This document shows positions 10,372 to 18,781 of a DNA stretch of 64,000 bases, piece after piece. The notes under the pieces are model-generated. The model saw nothing but the letters and a program-made list of their open reading frames with translations, was not told the DNA's origin and searched no databases. Location of the stretch: contig NZ_BAKW01000021.1 in assembly GCF_000614545.1 (NCBI RefSeq), forward strand, positions 1 to 64,000, in the 5' to 3' direction. The number at the start of each line of letters is the position of its first letter. The first letter of the stretch is position 1. Made by a program: the position numbers and the translations under genes. Source of the stretch: Asaia platycodi JCM 25414. Its GTDB lineage: Bacteria; Pseudomonadota; Alphaproteobacteria; Acetobacterales; Acetobacteraceae.

Positions 10372-10426
10372 GGTCAGATATCCATCCGGAAAGGAGAAAA
10401 AATTCGAAAATTCGGGTGCCGCATTT

Positions 10427-11196
10427 TCAGTCCGACGAAGAGCCGCTCTCAGCGAAAACACTCCAGTCCTGACTCAACACCGCCCCATCGGGTGGGCTGC
10501 CGCCATGAAGCACCGACATGGTATTGCGCCACTCGAACAGATGCGGATCTTCATCGACCCTGTCGAGGCGATCAGTCAGCAGAAATACCTGCTTCGCCCG
10601 ATAGATGGCGGCATCGAGACAATTGCCGGTCTGGTCGAGGCATGAGAAGCCGGTCTTGCCGACCTGCGAGACCGAAATTATCGCAAGGTCGAGGTCATAA
10701 AAAGAAAGAGCGTGATTGGCCGCAGGCTGATCAACGGATAGCCGAGCCGGTCATATTCACCACCAAGTAGTGAAACTGAAGCATCGCTGCAGCGGCTCGC
10801 CAGATGATAGGTCTCGAAACTATTGACGACGAAACGCAAATTCTCGGCTGTCGCATGGACCGGCACAAAAGACGCGGCTTGTGAGTTGTCGAGAAACACG
10901 CACTGCCCCGGTTGCAGCCTGAAAGCTACCGCTCTCGCCAGTGCACGCGCTTCAAACAGGGTCGGGCTCTCATTGAGAGGAGCATCCACCGCGTAATCAT
11001 GCGCCGCCCGGGCGCCACCATTGGTCCGGATGACGAGATTCTGACTTTGCAGATAGGCCAGATCGGATCTTATGGTAACCATCGACACATCGAACTGGTC
11101 GGCCAAAGCCTCAGTTCGGACGAACTGGGTCCGCCTCACAGCATCGACAATGCCGAGGCGTCGTTTCAGTGTCGCACTATTGACCCCCATCGACAT
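10427..11196 (-). CDS. DeoR-family sugar regulator (frame-disrupted)
   Basis: About 256 residues after repair. The N-terminal DeoR helix-turn-helix spans about residues 10-62 (RRLGIVDAVRR, VRTEALADQFDVSMVTIRSDLAYLQ). The C-terminal DeoRC sensor domain follows (GQCVFLDNS, VVNSF, LLGGEYD). Near 10697 the coding strand reads TTTCTTTTTATG; one more T restores FYDLDLAIISVSQVGKTGFSCLD and carries the protein to the stop at 10427-10429. The frame then totals exactly 257 codons. DeoR regulators respond to phosphorylated sugars and usually repress their own catabolic operon. Here it leads the kinase-gatZ-SDR genes, and a palindrome lies 15 bases upstream of its start. Confidence 0.85.
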
Positions 11197-11210
11197 ACCG
11201 GACGATCTTT

Positions 11211-11237
11211 CAAAACGAAAATTCAGTTTTTGTTTTG
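11211..11237. promoter_or_regulatory. Candidate DeoR-type operator
   Basis: The arms CAAAACGAAAA and TTTTTGTTTTG form an imperfect palindrome (10 of 11 pairs) around the spacer TTCAG. Operators of GlpR/AgaR-like DeoR proteins are AT-rich with TTTCGTTT-like half-sites, which this resembles. It lies 15-41 bases upstream of the deoR start, where it could block transcription or initiation. No footprint evidence; inference from sequence and position. Confidence 0.5.
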
Positions 11238-11551
11238 TAAGATATTCTTAGCTTCGTGTCAGGTAGGCTCTCGCGTCATCACACCCTTGTGTTTCTTTGC
11301 CAGCGCGACCTTCGAACAGGCAATACCGAGCCTCCAGACAGGCGCTCAAGGACGGCGGTTTATCAAAGGGGCTCTGGCGACAGGTTCTGCGGGATAATCC
11401 CGATCAGCGATCAGTTTTCTACTCTCGACCACTACCAGGGACGACGCTGTGCCTCATGGGTTGGCAGCGGCAAAGAATGTATGAATTCAGCTTTCGCCCG
11501 AGCAGCCCGGCCAGAGAGGATGCATCCGAATCTCTCAAAACGTCAGTCCGG
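11238..11551. other. Intergenic region without a recognised gene
   Basis: About 314 bases between the deoR control region and the NUDIX stop codon. Short open frames exist on both strands, but I found no ribosome site plus recognisable protein. It must hold the deoR operon promoter. I could not identify convincing -35/-10 boxes. Confidence 0.4.
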
Positions 11552-12156
11552 TTACAGCTTGCAGAGCCCCCTGAGAGCTGCGTGTTGAAGCAGGACCACC
11601 GTCTTTGCATCCGCAATACGCCCATCAGCGATCATGGCCATGGCTTCGGGAAAGGGTAGTTCCAGCACGGCGATTTCCTCGCTTCGTGCAGTAGCCCTCC
11701 TCCAGGTCCGGTACGCATCGCCCCGGTATACGCTCCGACGAAAAGATGCAGCCGTTCGGTCACCGCGCCAGGACTGGTGTAGAGGGCCGCAATTTCCTCG
11801 ACGTGATCAAGGTTTATCCCGGTTTCCTCCTCTGCCTCTCGGCGTATGGCTTCAGCTGGCGCCTCGCCATCAAGCATGCCGGCACAGACCTCGATCAAAT
11901 CGCCCTCGTTATCACGCAGAAAAACGGGAAAGCGCATTTGTCTGGTCAGGATGACCGTGTTCTGGTCCGTGTTGTAAAGCAGGATTGCCGCGCCGTCGCC
12001 GCGATCGTAAACCTCGCGTTTCAGATGCTGATGCGCGCCATCTTTACGCATATAATCGACGCTGTAGCGCGACAGCGTACCCCAATTTTTCGACAGGATC
12101 TCCCGCCCTTCTATCGTGGTGCGTCCGGCGCGCGCCAGCTTGTCTGCCTCGTTCAT
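11552..12156 (-). CDS. NUDIX hydrolase, NudK/ADP-ribose pyrophosphatase type (frame-disrupted)
   Basis: About 201 residues after repair. The Nudix box is visible at about 92-115 ([23 protein letters not shown]), with the Glu cluster that binds the metal. The N-terminal stretch [15 protein letters not shown] and the loop [19 protein letters not shown] are typical of NudK-type GDP-mannose/ADP-sugar pyrophosphatases. Near 11690 one coding-strand G is missing; adding it gives [21 protein letters not shown] and the stop at 11552. The enzyme would hydrolyse a nucleoside diphosphate sugar or ADP-ribose. It is divergent from the SBF-type transporter and has no operon partner. Confidence 0.82.
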
Positions 12157-12301
12157 GATCTCTCCTGCCTGAAAGGGACGCGTGAGCCTGGCAAGGATAC
12201 GCCTCCCGTCATGCTGCGTCTGTCCTTCGCGCGTCGAGTCTGGCATCACATTCGAAACAGCCCCTTGCCAAAGCCGATCAAGGCAGTGGAAATCGCCCGC
12301 T

Positions 12302-13264
12302 ATGCGCAAACTCGACCCGTTTCTCCTCAGCCTGATCGCTGCCATCGTCCTCGCGACGTTTCTGCCTTGTAGTGGGCTGGGCGCCACGCTGCTGACACAT
12401 CTGACGACGCTTTGCATCGCCATCATGTTCTTTCTGCAAGGGGCGCGGCTCGAACCTAAAGCCGTGCTGCAAAGCGTGCGCGACTGGCGTTTGCAGGGGA
12501 GCGTGCTCGCATGCACCTTCCTGATGTTTCCGGTTCTGGGCATCGTTCTGCATGCATTGATGCCTGGCCTGCTCAAGCCCGATATGTGGCGCGGCGTGCT
12601 GTTTCTGTGCTGCCTGCCCTCGACGGTGCAAAGCTCCATCGCCCTGACCTCAATCGCTCGTGGCAATGTGCCCGCTTCGATCTGTGCGGCGACCCTTTCC
12701 AATCTGGCAGGCATCGTCGCCACGCCCATTCTGGTCGCGCTCATCGTCCAGCGGGGGAATGTATGGTCCGGCCATGCGATCATCGATATCGCCACCCAGC
12801 TTCTGCTGCCTTTCGGTCTGGGTCAGCTTCTACACAGGCGTCTGGGTGACTGGGCGCGGCGCAACAAGAAGCTGCTTTCGCTCAGCGATCGCGGGTCGAT
12901 TATTCTCGTGGTTTATACGGCGTTCAGCCATGCGGTGGTCGAGGGCATCTGGCATCGCGTTTCGGTGCCCGACCTGCTGATCACTGCACTTTTCGATACG
13001 GTGCTTCTGGCGCTCGTGCTGTTCCTGTCTCGCGGGATCGGACGTTTTGCCGGGTTCAGTGAAGCGAGTAGCATCTCGCTCATGTTCTGCGGGTCGAAAA
13101 AATCTCTCGCGACCGGCGTGCCGATGGCCAATATCCTGTTCCCAGCTGCTGCAGTCGGCACGATCGTGCTGCCACTCATGATGTATCACCAGATCCAGCT
13201 TTTCATCTGCACGCTGCTCGCAAGACGCTTCGCCGCACGCCATCAAACGGACGGAGAAAGCTGA
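12302..13264 (+). CDS. SBF-type (bile acid:Na+ symporter-like) transporter
   Basis: A 320-residue, almost wholly hydrophobic protein with about nine or ten membrane helices, starting MRKLDPFLLSLIAAIVLATFLP. The segments IMFFLQGARL, LPSTVQSSIALTSIARGNVPASICAATLSNLAGIVATP and MFCGSKKSLATGVPMANILFP match the SBF-like (BASS/CPA) branch often annotated as YfeH-like transporters. Family members move bile acids, pyruvate, pantoate or unknown organic anions, so no substrate is assigned. ATG 12302 was chosen because the membrane domain begins at once; the region upstream does not read as protein. It is divergent from the NUDIX gene, with 145 bases between them. Confidence 0.8.
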   Translation: MRKLDPFLLSLIAAIVLATFLPCSGLGATLLTHLTTLCIAIMFFLQGARLEPKAVLQSVRDWRLQGSVLACTFLMFPVLGIVLHALMPGLLKPDMWRGVLFLCCLPSTVQSSIALTSIARGNVPASICAATLSNLAGIVATPILVALIVQRGNVWSGHAIIDIATQLLLPFGLGQLLHRRLGDWARRNKKLLSLSDRGSIILVVYTAFSHAVVEGIWHRVSVPDLLITALFDTVLLALVLFLSRGIGRFAGFSEASSISLMFCGSKKSLATGVPMANILFPAAAVGTIVLPLMMYHQIQLFICTLLARRFAARHQTDGES

Positions 13265-13341
13265 AAAACCTTTCCTTACCGCTCTTTCATGGGAAACGCC
13301 TGAGAGGTGAGTTGTTAAGCCTCTGACCGGGGCGCCTTGAG

Positions 13342-13361
13342 ATATCACGCAAAAGTGATAT
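13342..13361. repeat. Inverted repeat upstream of the MscS gene
   Basis: ATATCAC and GTGATAT form a perfect 7-bp stem around GCAAAA, 36 bases before the GTG start. It has no U-run, so it is more likely a protein-binding site or leader hairpin than a terminator. Function unknown. Confidence 0.35.
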
Positions 13362-13396
13362 TCTGGCACCCCACCCGCCAAGCGTCAGGAGAGCCA

Positions 13397-14599
13397 GTGA
13401 TCAAGCAAGACTATGTACACTCCATGTCGAGACTTCTCGCATGGTTCGACTGGCTGCCGCCTTCACTCGCCTCCACCCTGCTCCTCTGTGCCGCCGCCCT
13501 GTTCGCGCTGCTTTTCAGCCGCCTGATCACGGAGGCGCTTCCCCGCCTGCCGGGGCTGCGACGCATCGCCTTCATCCATGAGACGATCGCCCGGCTGCAG
13601 AACCATGTGCGCCTGCTGCTCATGATCGTGGCGGCGAGCGCCGCACTTCCCGCCACGACGGGTTTTACGCCCCAGACCACCCAGTTTCTGGCGCATTTCT
13701 TTGTCTTCGCTTCCATCATCACGATCGGCTTTGGCCTGATCAAGGCGTTCCGGTTCGGCACGGATAAATATCTCGACCGCATCGCCAATCGTGCTGAAGT
13801 CGATGACATCACTGTCCGTTCGCACCAGACCCAGATCCGTATCCTGCGCCGTCTGATCGAGATCACCTGCGGTGTCATCACCGTCGGTGCGGCGCTGATG
13901 GTATTCGAGTCCGTAAGGCAGTATGGCGTCTCGCTCTTTGCGTCCGCAGGCGCTGCCTCTCTTGTGGTCGGTCTTTCAGCGCGGCCGGCCTTGTCGAACC
14001 TGATTGCCGGCATCCAGATCGCCATCACCCAGCCGATACGCATGGAAGACATGCTGATTCTGAATGGTGACTGGGCCTATGTGGAAGAAATCAACGCCAC
14101 CTATGTCGTGCTGCGCACCTGGGATCGCCGGCGCTATATCGTGCCGATCGCTTATTTCCTGGAAAACCCCTTCCAGAACTGGACGCATAGCTCGCCCTCG
14201 CTCATCGGCTCGGTGTTTCTCTGGCTCGATTACCAGACGCCCATGGATGAGGTCCGTCGTCTTTTCCACGAAGAACTCCAGGCCTGCGAAAACTGGGATC
14301 ACGACATGGGGTCGGTCGGCTGTCAGGTGGCAGACAGCAATGCCCAGGTGATTTCCATTCGTCTGATCGCTGGCGCCAGCGACGCCAATGGCATGTGGAA
14401 TCTCTGCTGCGATCTGCGCGAGCGTATGCTCAAACGCCTGCGTGAAGAACTGCCGCAATCCCTGCCGCGTGGACGCACCGCTATCGTACCCGGCGCCGCC
14501 GATGAACCCGCCTGGCCTGACTCTCTCGTTTCACCCCCCGTCAATCGCCCGATGAGTGGCGGCCAGTATAACGGGCCGAATATCCGTCCCAATCGCTAG
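13397..14599 (+). CDS. Mechanosensitive ion channel, MscS family
   Basis: A 400-residue inner-membrane channel. Four hydrophobic helices precede the pore region, where LFASAGAASLVVGLSARPALSNLIAGIQIAITQPIRMEDML is a clear MscS pore helix and beta domain. VEEINATYVVLRTWDRRRYIVPIAYFLENPFQNWT follows, then a cytoplasmic domain and a Pro/Asn-rich tail. MscS channels open on membrane tension and protect against hypo-osmotic shock. I prefer GTG 13397, which has AGGAGA 5 bases upstream; an ATG at 13337 in the same frame lacks such a site. A terminator-like hairpin follows the stop. Confidence 0.9.
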   Translation: MIKQDYVHSMSRLLAWFDWLPPSLASTLLLCAAALFALLFSRLITEALPRLPGLRRIAFIHETIARLQNHVRLLLMIVAASAALPATTGFTPQTTQFLAHFFVFASIITIGFGLIKAFRFGTDKYLDRIANRAEVDDITVRSHQTQIRILRRLIEITCGVITVGAALMVFESVRQYGVSLFASAGAASLVVGLSARPALSNLIAGIQIAITQPIRMEDMLILNGDWAYVEEINATYVVLRTWDRRRYIVPIAYFLENPFQNWTHSSPSLIGSVFLWLDYQTPMDEVRRLFHEELQACENWDHDMGSVGCQVADSNAQVISIRLIAGASDANGMWNLCCDLRERMLKRLREELPQSLPRGRTAIVPGAADEPAWPDSLVSPPVNRPMSGGQYNGPNIRPNR

Positions 14600-14655
14600 G
14601 CCCGGCATGGCCATGACGGCGCAATGCGGCGCCAGACGGTCAGGCTTCTCACGCT

Positions 14656-14690
14656 GAAACGGCAGGGCAAAGCCGTTTCTGATGGTTTTT
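14656..14690 (+). terminator. Probable Rho-independent terminator after the MscS gene
   Basis: GAAACGGC (14656-14663) pairs perfectly with GCCGTTTC (14672-14679). The stem has an 8-base loop and is followed, after TGATGG, by TTTTT. It lies 57 bases after the channel stop. The gap before the T-run makes it less than ideal. Confidence 0.5.
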
Positions 14691-14800
14691 AATCAATTTC
14701 ACACGCAACAGCACGAGGCTGAGGCTCTAGACGAAAAGGCGACCGGACCGGACAGAACACCTGTCGGGCCGGACTCGCCTCTGTCGAAGGGAATTGCCCG

Positions 14801-15700
14801 GTGAAACTGGTTCTGGACCCCTATATGCAACGCCACCTCTCCTTGCCGGAGATCGCCAGAACGGTCTCTGGCTATGGTTTCGATGGCATCGAACTCTCAC
14901 CGCGTGCCGATTTTCTGGACTGGTGGGTCATGCCGCGCGCCACGTCACAACGTATCCGCGATTTCAAGATCGCCCTGCGCGATAATGGCACCGAGCTTTC
15001 CACCCTCCAGCCCATGTATCGCTGGTCGAGCCCGATCGAGGAAGAGCGGCAAATCGCCATCCGCTATTGGAAACGCGCCATCGAAATCGCGTCCGAGATG
15101 GAATGCCCCCTGATGGTGTCCGAATTCGGGCGCGGCACCTCACCCGAACGGTCAGCGGGCCTGCCGCCCGGTGTCGCAACGCCCGAAACCTGCGAGGCAG
15201 CTTTTTGGCGCTCAATGGACGATCTGGTGCCCGTGCTCGAACGCGCAGGCATCACCCTCTCTCTGGAGCCGCATCCCGAAGACTGGGTCGAGACCTTTCA
15301 TCCGGCCATCGACATCATCCGCAATATCGGCTCCGATGCGGTGAAGATGTCCTATATCGTGCCGCATACCTTCTTCTACGGCGAAGACATGGCCACAATG
15401 CTGCGCGAAGCTGCGGATATTCTCGCACATATCCGCGTGGCCGACACATTCGATCACCGCAAATCCTCCGAACTGCGCTACATCGTCAACCCGCCAGGCT
15501 CACGCGTGAGGGTGCATCAGCATCTCGATATCGGTCAGGGCGAGATCGACTGGACGGCGTTTTTCGATACGCTGGCCGAGATCCGCTTCGATGGCGTTCT
15601 CTCCTCCTGCGTCTTCGCCTGGGAAGAGCGCGCCGAGGAATCGTCGCGTTTCATGCTCGAGACGATGCGTCGAGAGCTGGGCAAGCGACGCATGATCTGA
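14801..15700 (+). CDS. Sugar phosphate isomerase/epimerase (AP-endonuclease-2-like TIM barrel)
   Basis: A 299-residue TIM-barrel protein of the IolE/Xylose isomerase-like family. Metal-ligand regions are visible: VSEFGRG, LSLEPHPEDW, DAVKMSYIVPHTFFYG, HIRVADTFDHRK and HQHLDIGQGEIDW. These supply the Glu/His/Asp residues that bind Mn2+ or Zn2+. Members isomerise, epimerise or dehydrate sugars and inosose-type compounds; the substrate here cannot be read. The GTG start at 14801 has GAAGGGAA upstream. It stands alone between MscS and an antiporter facing it, so context does not help. Confidence 0.8.
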   Translation: MKLVLDPYMQRHLSLPEIARTVSGYGFDGIELSPRADFLDWWVMPRATSQRIRDFKIALRDNGTELSTLQPMYRWSSPIEEERQIAIRYWKRAIEIASEMECPLMVSEFGRGTSPERSAGLPPGVATPETCEAAFWRSMDDLVPVLERAGITLSLEPHPEDWVETFHPAIDIIRNIGSDAVKMSYIVPHTFFYGEDMATMLREAADILAHIRVADTFDHRKSSELRYIVNPPGSRVRVHQHLDIGQGEIDWTAFFDTLAEIRFDGVLSSCVFAWEERAEESSRFMLETMRRELGKRRMI

Positions 15701-15727
15701 CCCGGGAGAGCTTCGTTCGACCGAGGC

Positions 15728-17419
15728 TCAGATATCTTTCGGCAGGCGCTGGACACGAGAGCGGAGCAATTGCTCCTCAAAGTCCAGCTCCTTCTGCAAT
15801 TCCCATTCGGTCTGGTCGTTGATGCCACGCTCGACGAACAGATCATGCAAGGTCTGGCGCTGCGCCCGCAGCACGAGCAACCGCGTGGCCAGTTCGAGCC
15901 TCTCACGGCGCAGTGCAAGCTGGCGGTTCATCAGCGTGGAATGATGCGTTTCATCGATCTGGCTCAGGCGACTTTCATAACTCTGTTCCAGACGATCGAT
16001 CACGTCATCTTTCAGTGCCTTATCCTGCGTACTGGCTTCAGCCGGCACTGGCGTTTCAGGCGCCCTGAAGCGTTCATCGTGCAGCAGGGAAATTGCGGTG
16101 CGCAACAGCCGCTGACGCGCGATGACCTCTTCGGCGGCATGACGATCCATACCGGGATCGGGCAGGAAGCGGATGCAGAGCGGCATCAGCACGCCGGCGC
16201 CGACAAGCGAGATCACGATCACACCGGCGGCAACCGTGATCAGCAGATCACGCGAGGGAAATGCCCCCAATTCGCTTCCTACGGCTGGCAGGGACAAAAC
16301 AGCAGCAAGCGTGACAGCCCCTCGCACACCGGCGAAAGTCAGCAGTAGCGAACCCAGAAATCCGGGCCAGGCAAAAGGCTTGTGCGTCCAGCGCGCAACA
16401 CACCATCGGCGCAGGATCGACAGCCAGATCCCGACAAACCGCAGCATGGTCATGATGAGATAGACGGCACCGACCAGCGCGACGAGTTGCAGCAGAGAGA
16501 CCTGACGCTCATGCGCCATGGCCACACCGCCCTGCACCAGCGCAGGAAGCTGCAACCCCAGCAGAAGAAAAATCAGGGCGTTGAAGATATAATTGACCAT
16601 GCCCCAGACCGTCGTGGCCTGAAGGCGCGTGGCCGTATTCGTCTCCTCGATCATACCCATCATCTTGATGACCATGCAGGCTGCGACAGAGGCCAGAATA
16701 CCCGAGCAATGCACCGCCTCGGCCACGATATAGGTCACGAAAGGCAGCAGGATCATGAGCGTGATCTGCAAGGGCGGATCATCGAAACCGCGACGCAGCA
16801 GGACGCGGTTGAGACGCGCCGAGACATAGGCAATGAGCGCCCCGATCGCCATGCCGCCGAAAGCGACCAGCAGAAACGCGTCGAACGCCTGTCGATACGA
16901 GAACTCACCCGTCAGTGCTGCCGCTGTGGCAAAGCGAAAGCACACCAGCCCCGACGCGTCGTTGAAAAGCGCCTCGCCCGAGAGCACATGGATCATTCGC
17001 TCGGGCACGTGCCGGCCGGCCATGAGGCTGGACACCGCAACCGTATCTGTCGGCGAAAGCGCGGCAGCGAGCGCGAAGCAGCAGGGCAGATCGAGTGTGG
17101 GAATCAGCCAGTGAATGGCATATCCGCAAAAAATGGTACTGAACACGACTAGCCCGAAAGCCAGAAAGAAAATCGTGCCTCGCAGTTCGTGGAATTCGCG
17201 CAGCGGCATACGAAAGGCATCGGCAAAAAGCAGCGGCGGCAGAAAGACCAGCATGAACAGATCAGGACGCAGCCCGATCCTGACCCCGAGCAGCGCAACG
17301 CAGATACCCAGCACGATCTGCAGCAGCGGCAGGGGAATCCGGTTTTTCAGCAAGCGGGTCAACAGGCTGCTTGCTGCGGCCAGAACGAGAAGAAAGAGAA
17401 TGTGATCTGCAGGGATCAT
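15728..17419 (-). CDS. Na+/H+ antiporter, CPA1/NhaP type
   Basis: A 563-residue protein with about 12 membrane helices in residues 1-410 and a cytoplasmic tail of about 150 residues with charged, coiled-coil-like stretches (DRLEQSYESRLSQIDETHH). Signature segments are ALSPTDTVAVSSLMAG and SGEALFNDASGLVCF, which carry the ion-binding Asp residues of the CPA1 family, and FAGVRGAVTLAAVLSLP. It exchanges cytoplasmic Na+ (or K+) for H+ and supports pH and salt balance. I chose ATG 17419, where the membrane domain begins; no strong ribosome site is visible there. It is divergent from the yhaO-like gene with 95 bases between them. Confidence 0.88.
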   Translation of the reverse strand: MIPADHILFLLVLAAASSLLTRLLKNRIPLPLLQIVLGICVALLGVRIGLRPDLFMLVFLPPLLFADAFRMPLREFHELRGTIFFLAFGLVVFSTIFCGYAIHWLIPTLDLPCCFALAAALSPTDTVAVSSLMAGRHVPERMIHVLSGEALFNDASGLVCFRFATAAALTGEFSYRQAFDAFLLVAFGGMAIGALIAYVSARLNRVLLRRGFDDPPLQITLMILLPFVTYIVAEAVHCSGILASVAACMVIKMMGMIEETNTATRLQATTVWGMVNYIFNALIFLLLGLQLPALVQGGVAMAHERQVSLLQLVALVGAVYLIMTMLRFVGIWLSILRRWCVARWTHKPFAWPGFLGSLLLTFAGVRGAVTLAAVLSLPAVGSELGAFPSRDLLITVAAGVIVISLVGAGVLMPLCIRFLPDPGMDRHAAEEVIARQRLLRTAISLLHDERFRAPETPVPAEASTQDKALKDDVIDRLEQSYESRLSQIDETHHSTLMNRQLALRRERLELATRLLVLRAQRQTLHDLFVERGINDQTEWELQKELDFEEQLLRSRVQRLPKDI

Positions 17420-17514
17420 GGCAGCGGGGCCAGCGCATGGCACGACATGACAGTAAAGACACCCTCCATTTCCTGCTCGGCGCACACTGCTCCAAAATGC
17501 GCTAGAAGAAAGAA

Positions 17515-18781
17515 ATGAGCTCCTTTCGCTTTCTGCACGCGGCCGATCTCCATCTTGATAGCCCACTCAAGGGGCTGGAGCGGCATGACGATTTGTCCAT
17601 CGACCGCATCCGATCGGCATCGCGCCGTGCGCTCGACAATATGGTCGATGCCGCCATCGATCATGACGTCGCCTTCGTGGTGATTGCAGGCGACCTCTAT
17701 GACGGCGACTGGAAGACGATCAGCACCGGGCGCTACATGGCTATCGCTCTTGGGCGCCTCATCGCCCATGGCATCAGGGTTTTTCTGCTCCAGGGCAATC
17801 ACGACGCCGCCTCGGTCCTGACACGCGACCTGCCCCTGCAGGCCGGTATCGACCGTTTTCCGTCCCCTAAACCGGGCAGCTTTCTCATCGACGATCTGGC
17901 GTGGCCCTGCATGGGCAGAGCTTTGCCAACAGGCACATGCCCCATGACATGACCCCGGCCTATCCGGCGCCCGTGCCCGGCTATTTCAATATCGGCGTTC
18001 TGCACACCTCGCTTTCGGGCCACGGGCAACACGAAACCTACGCGCCCTGCACTCCCGAGACGTTGAGGCCAAGGATTACGATTACTGGGCGCTGGGCCAT
18101 GTACATGAGCGCATGATCCTGACCGATGGAACGCCGATCGTCTTTCCCGGTGTGCTTCAGGGCCGTCATATCCGCGAAACCGGAGAGAAAGGCGTCGTGC
18201 TCGTCTCCGTGACCGATCATCGCATCGGCTCCATCACGCCCATCGCCTGCGATGTGGTGCGCTGGCATGTGGCGCCGTTCGACTGCACCGGGCTGGAGAG
18301 CATGCCTGCCTTCGAAGATCGACTGGGCGCGCTTCTGCGCGATATTTCCCGCCACCATGACGGGCATCTCTGCGTTATGAGGCTGACAGTAACGGGCGCG
18401 ACCCCGCTTCACGACGCACTCAGACGCCAAGGCCCCGCCTTGCGCGAAATCGTGCAGCATCTGGCCGCCATGAGCGGTGGCGAGATCGAACTCGAAAAAC
18501 TCGTTCTCGACACCAGCCCCCCCGCGGCACAGAATCGCGCGATGCCGGATGAGGAAGAGAGCTTTGCCCTTTCGGGTCTCGTGCATGACGCCGCTAGCGA
18601 CGAAACCCTGCTGAAATCCCTCGGCGAAGAACTCGACTCCTGCCTCAAGACACTCAATCTCGGCGACATTGCCCCTGATTCCCTTCTCGACCGCATCAAC
18701 CGGCGCGACTGGGCCTCTATCCTGCCCGAGCTGAACGAAACCCTATGCGACAGGCTTTCAGGCAAGGGAGACGCTCTATGA
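17515..18781 (+). CDS. YhaO/SbcD-type DNA repair metallophosphoesterase (frame-disrupted)
   Basis: About 422 residues after repair. The metallophosphoesterase motifs are present in order: FLHAADLHLDSPL (D-x-H), VIAGDLYDGDW, LLQGNHDAAS, GVLHTS, and DYWALGHVHE (GHxH). The C-terminal half is the less conserved YhaO-type region. Two coding-strand G bases are missing. One near 17900 gives DDLAVALHGQSFA; one near 18058 gives CTPEDVEAKDYDYWALG. YhaO-type nucleases pair with a YhaN-type ATPase in an Mre11/Rad50-like complex that processes DNA ends. The stop overlaps the next ATG by 4 bases, which supports a coupled two-gene unit. Confidence 0.85.

Noticed and set aside
11256..11659. Plus-strand open frames between deoR and the NUDIX gene
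   Set aside because: They lack a ribosome site and recognisable sequence and overlap the repaired NUDIX C-terminus.
16382..17152. A 256-codon open frame opposite the Na+/H+ antiporter
   Set aside because: His/Arg/Gln-rich low-complexity translation typical of a shadow frame; the antiporter is intact on the other strand.
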